Positions 46,794-55,870 of a stretch of 64,000 bases of DNA are shown one piece after another; within the stretch, counting starts at the first letter, position 1; the number at the start of each line of letters is the position of its first letter. Below the pieces are notes generated by a model. That model was not told the origin of the DNA. It saw nothing but the letters and a program-made list of their open reading frames with translations, and did not search any database. Source of the DNA: CAYUNE01 sp964446115 (GTDB lineage: Bacteria > Desulfobacterota > Desulfobulbia > Desulfobulbales > Desulfobulbaceae). The stretch spans positions 1 through 64,000 of the forward strand of contig CAYUNE010000007.1 of NCBI GenBank assembly GCA_964446115.1, written 5' to 3'. The translations under genes and the position numbers were made by a program.

Positions 46794-47735
46794 ATGTATC
46801 CCAATCCCGTCAGCCCGTATCACTCCATCAACACCACCCGTCACCGGAAGGAAAGGTTCGATACTCTCTATTACGGTTATCCCCAGTCATTGCGGGCGGT
46901 CTATCATCCGGCCCTGCGCGATTTCTTTCGCTTTATCCGTAAGATGGAGGTGGTTTTTGAAAAGGTCAGAGTGGGGATGGATTATGAGAACAAAGAGGCA
47001 AGCCATCGCGGCGGCGACGATCGCCATACCGGTGGGTGGGCTGGTATCGGCATGATGCCCATTGCCATTTATCTTTATTATTTGACCAGTTACGGGATAA
47101 AGGGTAAGGTGCTTGAATGCGGTGTTTTCAAGGGGGGCTCCACCTGCTGCCTCAGTCATGTCTGCCATGAACTCGGCCTTGAGCTCATTGCCGCCGATTC
47201 CTATGAGGGGCTGCCGTCGGGTGATGGGTTTTACGGCAAAGGCGATTTCAGGGGAAGTCTGGAGGAGGTGCAGGCCAATATCAATCGTCTGGGCAGGCCC
47301 GGGGCGGTTCGCTACCTTCGGGGGTGGTTTTCCGATTCCCTCCGGAATTTCAGTGACGATATCATGCTCATCTGGCTGGATGTGGACCTGCGACAGTCGG
47401 TCATCGATGTTTTATCACATACCTACGACCACCTGATGAAACATGGGGTCATCTTTTGCGACGGACTTGGTGAGTCCCGTGACTTTTCAGGTGAATTTCT
47501 TAAGCCCGGCAGCTCCGAGTCGGCGGGATTGCTTGATTTTTTCCATGAACGGGAAATTTCCCACAAGGCGGTCTACAGCGGGTTCGGTCACATGGGCCTG
47601 GTGATTCCCGGTGTCGCTGACGAGGAAAGACTCATCTACAGCCCCCGGCTGATCCGGAGTATTCTCATGGCCGCCCGCCCGCTTCCGGAAAAAATCCGTT
47701 ACTGTCTCAAACGGTTACGCTGTCTGCCGTCCTGA
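46794..47735 (+). CDS. TylF/MycF-like class I SAM-dependent O-methyltransferase
   Basis: The 313-residue protein matches the macrocin O-methyltransferase (TylF) family. Lys-Val-Leu-Glu-Cys-Gly-Val-Phe-Lys-Gly-Gly-Ser lies at about 105-116, Ala-Asp-Ser-Tyr-Glu-Gly-Leu-Pro follows, and Trp-Leu-Asp-Val-Asp-Leu lies near 200. TylF-type enzymes methylate sugar hydroxyls; in bacteria such genes often decorate polysaccharides or are found alone. GGAG is 6 bases before ATG 46794; the ATG at 46782 lacks a site. The neighbour is a second methyltransferase. The substrate is unknown. Confidence 0.75.
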   Translation: MYPNPVSPYHSINTTRHRKERFDTLYYGYPQSLRAVYHPALRDFFRFIRKMEVVFEKVRVGMDYENKEASHRGGDDRHTGGWAGIGMMPIAIYLYYLTSYGIKGKVLECGVFKGGSTCCLSHVCHELGLELIAADSYEGLPSGDGFYGKGDFRGSLEEVQANINRLGRPGAVRYLRGWFSDSLRNFSDDIMLIWLDVDLRQSVIDVLSHTYDHLMKHGVIFCDGLGESRDFSGEFLKPGSSESAGLLDFFHEREISHKAVYSGFGHMGLVIPGVADEERLIYSPRLIRSILMAARPLPEKIRYCLKRLRCLPS

Positions 47736-47764
47736 TGCAACTACTCCCGGGCAAGCGACTGACT

Positions 47765-47793
47765 TTTATAAATACATGTATTTACAATATGTT
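47765..47793 (+). promoter_or_regulatory. Predicted promoter with a 16-bp palindrome in the spacer
   Basis: TTTATA (47765-47770) and TATGTT (47788-47793) are 17 bp apart. The perfect palindrome TAAATACATGTATTTA occupies 47769-47784, mostly in the spacer, which fits a repressor site for the downstream methyltransferase gene. The rest of the 233-bp gap has no other gene. Confidence 0.4.
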
Positions 47794-47968
47794 ACAGGGC
47801 AAGGAGATTTTTATCAGCACTCTGGTGCACAGTATCGTGCATCAGTAAGACGGGCTGATGGCGGAAAGATTCGGTTCCCTGTGTCCAGATGCGTCCCGGT
47901 CTGCTTCAGCCCTTCGGCGAAAACGGGTCAAGGCTGCCATCTGCAACAAAGAGCCTGCTGGAAGTCGT

Positions 47969-49141
47969 ATGGTTGAGCAATATATTCTCGATGACGAGAA
48001 AACCAAGAGCCTCATCGAGGCGGCCCTGCGGCAGACATATTTTGCCGAGTATGATCAGGATTTTCTGGAAACGGAGGAGGGCCGGGAGGACATCGAGAAC
48101 AATGTCTTCAAGCGCTACAATCACTCCCTGCGTCACGTGGTGCCGTGGCTGTCCCGATATATGGATCTCGGCGGCAGGCGGGTGCTGGAAATCGGCTGCG
48201 GCACCGGTTCCAGTACAGCGGCCCTGGCCCGTTTTGTCGGTCATATCACCGCCTATGACATTCATGCGCCGTCTCTGGAGGGAGCCGCCCGCCGCCTTGA
48301 CATACTGCAACTCGATAACGTGGACCTGCGCCTGGTGGAGACGGACAATCTCACGGACCATATTGTTGCGGACAGCGGCAGCGGCTATGATGTCATCCTG
48401 CTTTTTGCCGTTCTGGAACATCAGACCGTGGAAGAGCGGCATGAGACGCTCGCCGCCTGCTGGCAGGCCCTGGGAGCGGAGGGCATGATGGTGGTTGTTG
48501 ATACGCCGAACATCCTCTGCTATTTCGACGCCCACACCTCGCGCTTACCCTTTCTCCACATGCTGCCCTCCAGGCTTTACGCCCGTTATGCCGTCAACTC
48601 TCCCCGCGAGGGTTTCAACAGTGATTTTGCCGATGGTGACGGCCGTACTGCCGGAGAGCTCGAGCTGGCCATCGCCAGGTGGGCCCGGGGGGTCAGTTTT
48701 CATGATTTCGAGTTGGCCCTGGGCAGAGAGTACAGGGAGTATATCATCTCCCATGGGTTTGAAGCCGAGATCCTGGATTGGTTTCCCATTTCCGTGGAAG
48801 AGGAGATACTGCGCTGGTATGTGGAGCATAAGGGGTTTGACGTACCCCCTGCCTTTACCCGCTGGATTCTGAATATGATATTTCGTAAATCAGGCCATGG
48901 CCGATCTGGCATGCCGCCGGAGCAGGTGGTACCCACAACCGCCTTTCCCGCCCGGGACCGGCTGGATCGGCTGCAACGGGAACTGGATGAAAAAACCTTT
49001 CTTCTGGAAGAGCTCCGCAGGTCAAAGACGTGGCGGCTGGGGAATTTCATGGCCCAGCCCTATCGGCTGGCGGCGGGGCTGATTTCCCTGTGGCGCCGCC
49101 GTTTGAAAAATGATGACCACAGGCCCCCCTTTGGTCAATGA
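47969..49141 (+). CDS. Class I SAM methyltransferase with glycosyltransferase-like C-terminus
   Basis: The 390-residue protein has a SAM fold at about 50-180: Val-Leu-Glu-Ile-Gly-Cys-Gly-Thr-Gly-Ser-Ser is motif I, Tyr-Asp-Ile-His-Ala-Pro follows, and Leu-Leu-Phe-Ala-Val-Leu-Glu-His comes later. The last part (about 330-390) has a coiled coil and a Ser-Lys-Thr-Trp-Arg-Leu-Gly motif, which often ends glycosyltransferases and O-antigen methyltransferases. This hints at a sugar or glycan substrate. I start it at 47969 after GGAAG; the frame is open back to 47858 but without a site. The enzyme is unnamed. Confidence 0.75.
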   Translation: MVEQYILDDEKTKSLIEAALRQTYFAEYDQDFLETEEGREDIENNVFKRYNHSLRHVVPWLSRYMDLGGRRVLEIGCGTGSSTAALARFVGHITAYDIHAPSLEGAARRLDILQLDNVDLRLVETDNLTDHIVADSGSGYDVILLFAVLEHQTVEERHETLAACWQALGAEGMMVVVDTPNILCYFDAHTSRLPFLHMLPSRLYARYAVNSPREGFNSDFADGDGRTAGELELAIARWARGVSFHDFELALGREYREYIISHGFEAEILDWFPISVEEEILRWYVEHKGFDVPPAFTRWILNMIFRKSGHGRSGMPPEQVVPTTAFPARDRLDRLQRELDEKTFLLEELRRSKTWRLGNFMAQPYRLAAGLISLWRRRLKNDDHRPPFGQ

Positions 49142-49207
49142 CGGATTTGCAACGGCGAAGAAGCTGCGAGGATGCGGCGCCCGTCGCGTCCTCGCCGGAG
49201 AAGATGT

Positions 49208-50086
49208 TCAGCGGCTGGCCAGTTCCGGATGCTCCTCGATGTCGATTTCGGAGAGGGATTTCTCTTCATTTTCCCCGTTGTCGGGATGGCCGGCGATCAT
49301 CTCGTATCGCAGGTCAAAGAATGCCTGGCGCATGGTCACGTAGGGATCCAGGGAAAATTTTTTGATATCATCATAAAGCGTTGGATGGAAAGAGAGCCGG
49401 TTTATTTTTTCCGCGGTCCGTCGGGCGCTTTGCCGCCAGATGCCGTCGCTGAGATAGGTGAGGGGGTTCAGGGCCGTGTCCACCAGGAGGCCGAGACTGT
49501 CACGGATGTTTGACGGCCCCAGGAAGGGCCAGCAGATATACACTCCTTCTCCGGCGCCCCAGTATCCCAGGGTCTGCCCGAAATCCTCTTCGCTGCTCTC
49601 CAGATTGAATTCCGATGCGGCCGGATCCCCCAGGCCGAAAGCCCCCACGGTGGTGTTGACGGCAAAGCGCATCAGCACCTTGCCGCTTTCCCTGAATTTT
49701 CCCTGGGCAAGGTTGTTGACGAGATAAATCGGTGATTTCAGGTTTTCGAAGAAGTTGCCGATACAGAGACGGATATCCTCGGGAAGCAGGGTGCGGTACA
49801 CGGTGTTGACCGGTTTGAGCACCCAGAAGTAGAGTTTGTCGTTGAAGGTGAAAAAAACCCGGTTCAGCGGTTCCAGCGGATCATAGCTGACCGGTTTGTC
49901 CTCCCCGGCAAATTCCGCGTAGATATCGTCATCCAGCCAGTCCGTTTCTTCGGCTCCGGGGGCCGTGGTGACATCGGGGTAAGCGGGAGGAGGCAGGGTG
50001 GCGAGGATTGTGAGCAGCAGGAGCAGTAAAAAGAAGAAGCGGCTGCCGGGGAGTGGCAGGGCCACCGGGTGTCTGTTGAAGTCCAT
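49208..50086 (-). CDS. mlaA: MlaA/VacJ-family outer-membrane phospholipid-transport protein
   Basis: The 292-residue protein belongs to the MlaA family, which removes phospholipids from the outer leaflet. Asp-Pro-Leu-Glu-Pro-Leu-Asn-Arg and Phe-Asn-Asp near 70-80, Asn-Thr-Thr-Val-Gly-Ala-Phe-Gly near 145, and Leu-Gly-Tyr-Trp-Gly-Ala-Gly-Glu-Gly are typical. An N-terminal hydrophobic segment (about 15-33) is present but no lipobox Cys, so it is not an obvious lipoprotein. AGGAGG lies 10 bases before ATG 50086; a TTG at 50092 is in frame. MlaBCDEF genes are not nearby. Confidence 0.88.
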   Translation of the reverse strand: MDFNRHPVALPLPGSRFFFLLLLLLTILATLPPPAYPDVTTAPGAEETDWLDDDIYAEFAGEDKPVSYDPLEPLNRVFFTFNDKLYFWVLKPVNTVYRTLLPEDIRLCIGNFFENLKSPIYLVNNLAQGKFRESGKVLMRFAVNTTVGAFGLGDPAASEFNLESSEEDFGQTLGYWGAGEGVYICWPFLGPSNIRDSLGLLVDTALNPLTYLSDGIWRQSARRTAEKINRLSFHPTLYDDIKKFSLDPYVTMRQAFFDLRYEMIAGHPDNGENEEKSLSEIDIEEHPELASR

Positions 50087-50364
50087 TTCCAAATTCCCTC
50101 CTCGGCAACGCGATGGTTGAATGGATTGGCCGTGAGGCGTGGGCTGATTTCCTTCTGGACATTTGATCGACCGGTGGGCTGAATTTATTTAGCCGGTCGC
50201 CGTCTCTTCCCTCGTCCCCGGGCAAAAACAGCAACTAAGAGTTGAAGAGTTTGAGGCTGTTATGGTATGGAACTAGATGACGTTCGGTATACTGGAAAAG
50301 GGATGAACGCCCCCAAGGCTCTTGCCCCGTTTGCCCACCTGATTGTTCAACAAAAGGAGATGAC

Positions 50365-51708
50365 ATGACCAAGAAGATTGTTCTGCGCGACGATGAGATG
50401 CCCACCAGTTGGTATAACGTGGTGCCCGATATTCCCAACGGTCTGCAGCCGCCGCTGGATCCGGAGACCAAGGAGCCCATGGGGCCGGAGAAACTGGCCG
50501 CCATTTTTCCCATGGCACTGCTCGAACAGGAGATGAGTCCGGAGCGTCATATTCCCATTCCAGAGGAGGTCATGGAGATCTATAAAATCTGGCGGCCGTC
50601 GCCGTTGGTACGGGCCCATAAGCTGGAGGAAGCCCTGGGGACCAAGGCCAGGATTTTTTTCAAGAACGAGGGCGTCTCGCCGGTGGGCAGTCACAAGCCC
50701 AACAGCGCCGTTGCCCAGGCGTTTTACAACAAGCGGGAAGGGGTCAGGCGATTGACCACGGAAACCGGCGCCGGCCAGTGGGGAAGCGCCCTGTCCCTGG
50801 CCACCAGCAAGTTCGGAATGGACTGCAAGGTTTACATGGTACGCTGTTCCTTTGATCAGAAGCCCTACCGTAAATCCATCATGCAGACCTTTGGTGCCGA
50901 GATCGTTGCCAGTCCAAGCAGTGATACGAACACCGGCCGGGCAATTCTCGAAAAAATGCCGGATACCCCCGGCTCTCTGGGAATCGCCATCAGCGAGGCC
51001 CTGGAGGATGCGGTTACCAGTGAAAACACCAATTACGCCCTGGGATCGGTACTCAATCACGTCATCCTGCATCAGACCATTATCGGCCTGGAGGCGAAGA
51101 AACAGCTGGAGATCGCCGGTGCCTACCCCGATGTCATTGTCGGTTGCTGCGGTGGCGGTTCCAATTTTGCCGGACTGGCCATGCCCTTTGTTCCCGACTA
51201 TCTGGAGGGCAGGAAAATCCGCTTTGTGGGCACCGAGCCCGCCTCCTGTCCCAGCATGACCGCTGGAAAACTCGCCTATGATTCCGGGGACTCCATGGGA
51301 ATGACGCCGCTTCTTTATATGTACACCCTGGGACATGACTTTATGCCTCCGGGAATCCATGCCGGTGGACTGCGTTACCATGGTATGGCCCCCATCGTCT
51401 CCGCCCTGGTGCGTGATGATATTATCGAGCCGGTGAGTCTTCATCAGCTCGAATGCTTCGAGGCCGGCGTTCTCTTTGCCAAGACCGAGGGGATCATCCC
51501 GGCCCCGGAGACCACCCATGCCATCCGGGGGGCCATTATCGAGGCCACCCGGGATAAGGATGAACCAAAGACCATCCTCTTTAACTTTTCGGGCCACGGT
51601 CTCATCGACATGGCAGCCTATGACAGCTACTTTGCCGGCGAGCTCCATGATTACGCCTATCCCGAAGAGCAGATTGCCGAATCCCTCACGAAGTTGCCGG
51701 CGGTGTGA
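50365..51708 (+). CDS. trpB2: TrpB2-type tryptophan synthase beta-like PLP enzyme
   Basis: The 447-residue PLP enzyme has the TrpB2 layout: an N-terminal extension with Arg-Pro-Ser-Pro-Leu, the PLP lysine Lys111 in [16 protein letters not shown], the phosphate loop Cys-Gly-Gly-Gly-Ser-Asn-Phe, and a Ser-Gly-His-Gly near the end. TrpB2 joins indole (or O-phosphoserine) and serine to make tryptophan without a TrpA partner, which is absent here. The gap before it (50087-50364) has no gene and no clear promoter. Its stop overlaps the next gene's start. Confidence 0.88.
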   Translation: MTKKIVLRDDEMPTSWYNVVPDIPNGLQPPLDPETKEPMGPEKLAAIFPMALLEQEMSPERHIPIPEEVMEIYKIWRPSPLVRAHKLEEALGTKARIFFKNEGVSPVGSHKPNSAVAQAFYNKREGVRRLTTETGAGQWGSALSLATSKFGMDCKVYMVRCSFDQKPYRKSIMQTFGAEIVASPSSDTNTGRAILEKMPDTPGSLGIAISEALEDAVTSENTNYALGSVLNHVILHQTIIGLEAKKQLEIAGAYPDVIVGCCGGGSNFAGLAMPFVPDYLEGRKIRFVGTEPASCPSMTAGKLAYDSGDSMGMTPLLYMYTLGHDFMPPGIHAGGLRYHGMAPIVSALVRDDIIEPVSLHQLECFEAGVLFAKTEGIIPAPETTHAIRGAIIEATRDKDEPKTILFNFSGHGLIDMAAYDSYFAGELHDYAYPEEQIAESLTKLPAV

Positions 51709-52979
51709 GTAGAGAAAAAGGGCTCTGTCGGATAATCAGAGCCCTGCTGCTCTTCTCTGTACTGGTTCAGGGGCGGCCGCTTCATGCGGCCTGCCCCTTT
51801 TTTTCGGATCTCATCGACAACGGCGCCTATGGTCTGCTCGGCGGGGATGGAATCAGCCTCTGCTGTCAGCCCGACCGGCAATTGATTCCGGCAAGTATTA
51901 TCAAGATCGCCACCTCGCTGGCCGCCCTGAACATCCTTGGACCCGACTACCGCTTTATCACCAGAATCTATCTGGACGGGGAAAAGAGACTGGTGGTGGA
52001 AGGGTTCGGCGATCCGCTGCTGGTTTCCGAAGAGGTGGAGAGAATCGCCCGGATGGTGCGGCGGCGGGGAATAGCCGAGCTCGGCGGCATTGTCATCGTC
52101 CAGGAGAGGTTTGCTCCGGGGGTGGAGCAAGCTCCGGGTTCAGAGGGCAGCGACAACCCCTATGATGCTGCCGACACCGCCCTGGCGGTCAACTTCAACA
52201 GTCTGCCGCTGAGGGTGGATCCGGACGGCGCTGTGCACTCCGCCGAACCCCAGACACCCTTTCTGCCGCTGATGGCGGAACTGGGAAAACACCTGGGAGT
52301 TGGTCGCCATCGGGTCAATATCGACGGGGTGTTAAACGGTAAGGAAACCCTGGCCGGCCGTTATGCCGGAGAACTCTTCCGGGCAATGCTGACGGCCGCG
52401 GGCATTCGGATCAATGGAAAGATCGACGTTGCCCCCCTGCCGGCAGAGCGCCGTCTGCTCTTTGTGCATCACTCCCCGCCGCTGCGGGAGATTGTTGCAC
52501 TCTGTCTGCGCTATTCAAACAACTTTATCGCCAATCAGATTTTTCTTACCTGCGGAGTCGCCCGCTACGGATATCCGGCCGACTGGTACAAGTCCCGGCG
52601 GGTGCTGGCCCGGTTTTTTGCAACCCGCCTGGGAGTGAACGGCAGTGGTCTCCGGCTGGTCGAGGGTTCGGGCCTGTCGCCGCACAACCGGGTAACCGTG
52701 CGGGGAATGCTGCGGATTCTTGAGGAATTTGCGCCCTACTCCGATCTGCTGCCCACCAGATTCGGCAATCCGATCAAGTCCGGAACGCTCACCGGGGTCT
52801 ATAACTATGCCGGGTATCTGGGCAAAGAACGCCGTCCCTTTGTGATCATCTTAAACCAGCGCGACAATATCCGTGACCGGCTCTTGCGTTTTTTCGTACA
52901 AAGGGAAAAAAGGAGGTCAGTCGGCGGGAGTGGAGAGGAATTTTCGGATTTCAGCGGATGTGAGGAAAAGGCCAGATAG
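51705..52979 (+). CDS. dacB: D-alanyl-D-alanine carboxypeptidase/endopeptidase (PBP4, peptidase S13)
   Basis: The 424-residue precursor has a signal peptide (about 9-28, ending Leu-His-Ala). Penicillin-binding motifs are Ser-x-x-Lys in Ala-Ser-Ile-Ile-Lys (the nucleophile Ser at about 64), Ser-Asn-Asn in Tyr-Ser-Asn-Asn-Phe, and Lys-Ser-Gly-Thr near 365 in place of the usual Lys-Thr-Gly. It trims peptidoglycan in the periplasm. The start is GTG 51705, overlapping the trpB2 stop by 4 bases, with a hairpin over codons 5-14. The 3' end overlaps the convergent selenoprotein gene by 63 bp. Confidence 0.82.
   Translation: MSREKGLCRIIRALLLFSVLVQGRPLHAACPFFSDLIDNGAYGLLGGDGISLCCQPDRQLIPASIIKIATSLAALNILGPDYRFITRIYLDGEKRLVVEGFGDPLLVSEEVERIARMVRRRGIAELGGIVIVQERFAPGVEQAPGSEGSDNPYDAADTALAVNFNSLPLRVDPDGAVHSAEPQTPFLPLMAELGKHLGVGRHRVNIDGVLNGKETLAGRYAGELFRAMLTAAGIRINGKIDVAPLPAERRLLFVHHSPPLREIVALCLRYSNNFIANQIFLTCGVARYGYPADWYKSRRVLARFFATRLGVNGSGLRLVEGSGLSPHNRVTVRGMLRILEEFAPYSDLLPTRFGNPIKSGTLTGVYNYAGYLGKERRPFVIILNQRDNIRDRLLRFFVQREKRRSVGGSGEEFSDFSGCEEKAR
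51719..51745 (+). repeat. Hairpin in the first codons of dacB
   Basis: AGGGCTCTG pairs perfectly with CAGAGCCCT around a 9-base loop, starting 10 bases after the trpB2 stop. No T tract follows, so it is not a classical terminator. It could slow translation of dacB or protect the trpB2 3' end. Confidence 0.45.
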
Positions 52980-53165
52980 CATCCGGTTTCCGGCCTTGAG
53001 GGCGGGAATCATTCTGACGCCGGCGGCCAGTGTCCGGCGGGGGTGGACCAGGACATCGATTTTTTCCACTTGCAAGCCCGGAAACTCGCTGTAGAGTTTG
53101 TTCAGCTCACGGCCGACCAGCATGCAGCGTGGTCAGAGAGAGGATTTGTAGAATTGGATTTTCAC
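52917..53165 (-). CDS. Thioredoxin-fold selenoprotein with UxxC motif (in-frame TGA = Sec)
   Basis: A standard reading gives only a 68-residue frame from ATG 53123, with no N-terminal strand and one half of a redox motif. Reading on upstream in the same frame gives GTG 53165, then Lys-Ile-Gln-Phe-Tyr-Lys-Ser-Ser-Leu, TGA (53135-53133), Pro-Arg-Cys. With TGA as selenocysteine the protein has 82 residues and a complete beta strand-UxxC-helix start (Sec11, Cys14), as in thioredoxin/glutaredoxin folds. Met-Ile-Pro-Ala-Leu gives the expected cis-proline near residue 56. A hairpin follows the TGA. The gene overlaps dacB by 63 bp and is divergent from uvrB (25 bp). The function is probably thiol-disulfide or peroxide chemistry. 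Confidence 0.8.
53108..53131 (-). promoter_or_regulatory. Candidate bacterial SECIS element
   Basis: Directly after the TGA, the minus strand can form CACG/CGTG, a 6-base 5' bulge, and a GCT/GGC upper stem closing a GGTC loop. The loop is 14 bases downstream of the TGA. A GGUC-type loop is what SelB recognises in E. coli fdhF. The distance is slightly short compared with known cases, so this is a candidate only. Confidence 0.4.
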
Positions 53166-53190
53166 TGTTTTCCCGAAAAGAGCAGAAGGA

Positions 53191-55203
53191 ATGAGTCAGC
53201 CGTTTCAACTGGTCTCCGAGTTTACCGCTGCCGGCGATCAACCGCAAGCAATTGCGCGGTTGGCCCGCGGTATTGAAGAAGGGGTGCGGGATCAGATCCT
53301 GCTGGGGGTAACCGGCTCGGGCAAGACCTTTACCATGGCGCGGGTGATCGAGGAGGTCCAGCGTCCCACCCTGGTCATGGCCCCCAACAAGACCCTGGCC
53401 GCCCAGCTCTTCTCCGAATTCAAGGAACTCTTCCCGCACAATGCCGTGGAATATTTCGTCAGTTATTACGACTACTACCAGCCCGAGGCCTACATTCCCC
53501 AGTCCGATACCTATATCGAGAAAGACTCCTCCATCAACGATGCCATCGACAAGATGCGCCACGCCGCCACCCGTTCGCTGCTCACCCGGCGGGATGTCCT
53601 CATCGTTGCCAGTGTCTCCTGTATTTACGGTCTCGGTTCGCCGGACGAGTATAAAAATATGCACCTCTTCCTCAAAATCGATGAGGAGTATCCCATGGAG
53701 GAGGTGCAGCGTCGCTTGGTGTTCATGCTCTATGAACGCAACGACCTCTCCTTTCATCGCGGCACCTTCCGGGTGCGAGGTGATGTTATGGAGATCTTCC
53801 CGGTCCATGAGGAGGATCATGCGGTGCGGGTGGAATTTTTCGGCGATATCGTCGACCGCATCACCATTGTTGATCCGCTGCGGGGGGTTGTGGTGCGGGA
53901 ACTTGACGAGTTGACGGTTTTTCCCGGCAGTCATTTCGTCACCAACCGGGAGCGGCTGCAGACCGCTATTCGGACAATCAAGGAGGAACTGACCCGGCGT
54001 CTGGAGGAACTGCAGGCGGAAAATCGACTGGTGGAGGCCCAGCGGTTGGAACAGCGGACCATGTTCGATCTGGAGATGATCGAGGAGCTGGGCTATTGCA
54101 ACGGCATCGAGAATTACAGCCGTCATCTCACCGGCAAGGAGCCGGGGGCGCCACCCCCCAACCTGCTGGACTACTTTCCCGATGATTTCATTCTCTTCAT
54201 GGATGAATCCCATATCGGTGTCTCCCAGGTGGGCGGTATGTATAACGGCGACCGTTCCCGCAAGCAGACCCTGGTGGATTTCGGTTTTCGGCTGCCCTCG
54301 GCCCTGGACAACCGGCCGCTGCGCTTCGATGAGTTCGAGGAGCGTATCAACCAGGTGATCTACGTCTCGGCCACCCCGGGTGACTATGAGCTGAAAAAGG
54401 CGGACGGCCGTATCGTCGAGCAGCTCATCCGTCCCACCGGACTGCTTGATCCGAAAATCGAGGTGCGGCCCGCCACCACCCAGGTCGATGATCTTCTGGA
54501 AGAAATCCGCCTGCGCACGGCCCGGGGCGAGGCGGTCCTGGTGACGACCCTGACCAAGCGCATGGCCGAGGATCTCACCGAATATTACGAGAATGTGGGG
54601 GTTCGGGTCCGCTATCTTCATTCGGATATCAAAACCCTGGAGCGGGTGGAGCTGATCCGGGATCTGCGCAACCATGAATTTGATGTGCTCATCGGCATCA
54701 ACCTTCTGCGCGAGGGGCTGGATATCCCCGAGGTATCGCTGGTGGCCATCCTCGACGCCGACAAGGAGGGTTTTCTCCGTTCCGAGCGCTCTCTGGTGCA
54801 GACCTGTGGACGGGCGGCGCGTAATGCCGGGGGCATGGTCATTCTCTATGGAGACGGCATCACCGGGTCCATGCGCTACACCATCGAGGAGACCAACCGG
54901 CGGCGCGCCATTCAGGCGGAATATAACCGGAAACACGGAATAACTCCCACAACCATCACCTCGGCGGTCAAGGATTCGCTGCAGGAGCATCTGCGGGAAA
55001 GCGGCCGGCAGGAAGCGGTGACCGCGGACGCCGTCAGCGCCGAAGCCGTTGTCCATTATCACAGTCTCGCCGATCTGCGGCAAGAGATCGGCCGCCTTGA
55101 AGAGAAGATGCAGGAGGCGGCCGCGGCGCTGGCCTTCGAAGAGGCGGCGGTGTATCGGGATCAACTTAAGGAGTTGCGCAACATGGAGCTTGAAATTGGC
55201 TGA
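53191..55203 (+). CDS. uvrB: Excinuclease ABC subunit B
   Basis: The 670-residue helicase-like protein finds and verifies DNA damage in nucleotide excision repair. Walker A Gly-Val-Thr-Gly-Ser-Gly-Lys-Thr lies near 37-44, and the beta-hairpin [10 protein letters not shown] near 90-99. Asp-Glu-Ser-His is motif II, Gly-Arg-Ala-Ala-Arg-Asn belongs to motif VI, and a C-terminal UVR domain has Phe-Glu-Glu-Ala-Ala-x-x-Arg-Asp. AGAAGGA precedes the ATG. It is followed, with overlap, by an acyltransferase gene. Confidence 0.97.
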   Translation: MSQPFQLVSEFTAAGDQPQAIARLARGIEEGVRDQILLGVTGSGKTFTMARVIEEVQRPTLVMAPNKTLAAQLFSEFKELFPHNAVEYFVSYYDYYQPEAYIPQSDTYIEKDSSINDAIDKMRHAATRSLLTRRDVLIVASVSCIYGLGSPDEYKNMHLFLKIDEEYPMEEVQRRLVFMLYERNDLSFHRGTFRVRGDVMEIFPVHEEDHAVRVEFFGDIVDRITIVDPLRGVVVRELDELTVFPGSHFVTNRERLQTAIRTIKEELTRRLEELQAENRLVEAQRLEQRTMFDLEMIEELGYCNGIENYSRHLTGKEPGAPPPNLLDYFPDDFILFMDESHIGVSQVGGMYNGDRSRKQTLVDFGFRLPSALDNRPLRFDEFEERINQVIYVSATPGDYELKKADGRIVEQLIRPTGLLDPKIEVRPATTQVDDLLEEIRLRTARGEAVLVTTLTKRMAEDLTEYYENVGVRVRYLHSDIKTLERVELIRDLRNHEFDVLIGINLLREGLDIPEVSLVAILDADKEGFLRSERSLVQTCGRAARNAGGMVILYGDGITGSMRYTIEETNRRRAIQAEYNRKHGITPTTITSAVKDSLQEHLRESGRQEAVTADAVSAEAVVHYHSLADLRQEIGRLEEKMQEAAAALAFEEAAVYRDQLKELRNMELEIG

Positions 55204-55870
55204 CTGGTTATACCGGGGATCGCTGAAGATCGTCCCGCCGCTCTATGTGGGGCTCACCGGCCTGCTCTTTTTCACCTGCCGGAAGTCCATCCACGGGGAG
55301 GAGCATCGACGTTTCTGCGAGCGGCATAATGCCTTTATCTGCGCCATATGGCATTACGGTATCCTCTATATCCTCCATCATTTCCGCGGCAAGAAGGCAG
55401 CGGTCATGGTGAGCGCCAGCCGCGATGGCGAGTATATTGCCAGGGCAGCCCGTCTCATGGGATTTTCCACGGTGCGCGGTTCCCGTACCAGCCAGGGACT
55501 GCGGGCGATTATCAGGTTGCGGACCCAGCTGAAAAAGGGGTTGAGTGCGGGTATTGTCGCCGATGGCTCCCAGGGGCCGCCAAGAAAGTTGCAGGCCGGG
55601 GTTATTCTGCTGGCCGGGCGCAGCGGCGCGCCCATCCTTCCCTTTGCCTGGTCCGCGGAGCGTTATATCACCTTTTCCAGCTGGGACCGGACGGTTTTGC
55701 CCCTTCCCTTTTCCCGCATGTCCATCTGTTACGGGAAGCCGTTGCTGGTCCCGGACAAACTGGAAGACGGCGAACTGGAGAGATATCGACTCCTCCTGGA
55801 GGAGAGCATGAACAGGCTGTACCAGGAGGCCTGGTCCATTTACGGCAGGAAACATCATGAAAAACAGTAG
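55196..55870 (+). CDS. Lysophospholipid acyltransferase-like protein (DUF374)
   Basis: The 224-residue protein belongs to DUF374, a branch of the lysophospholipid/lipid A acyltransferases. Trp-His-Tyr-Gly replaces the usual His-x4-Asp context near 50, followed by [15 protein letters not shown], and Asp-Gly-Ser-Gln-Gly-Pro at about 120-125. An N-terminal hydrophobic stretch should place it at the inner membrane. The start is TTG 55196, 7 bases after a GGAG inside the uvrB end (8-base overlap); no ATG is available. The next gene overlaps by 14 bp. Confidence 0.82.
   Translation: MADWLYRGSLKIVPPLYVGLTGLLFFTCRKSIHGEEHRRFCERHNAFICAIWHYGILYILHHFRGKKAAVMVSASRDGEYIARAARLMGFSTVRGSRTSQGLRAIIRLRTQLKKGLSAGIVADGSQGPPRKLQAGVILLAGRSGAPILPFAWSAERYITFSSWDRTVLPLPFSRMSICYGKPLLVPDKLEDGELERYRLLLEESMNRLYQEAWSIYGRKHHEKQ

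Noticed and set aside
50347..51648. 433-residue open frame antisense to trpB2
   Set aside because: The sense strand encodes an intact PLP enzyme; the antisense product has no motif.
53107..55164. 685-residue open frame antisense to uvrB
   Set aside because: It is the complement of a well-conserved uvrB and has no family motif; long antisense frames are common in GC-rich genes.
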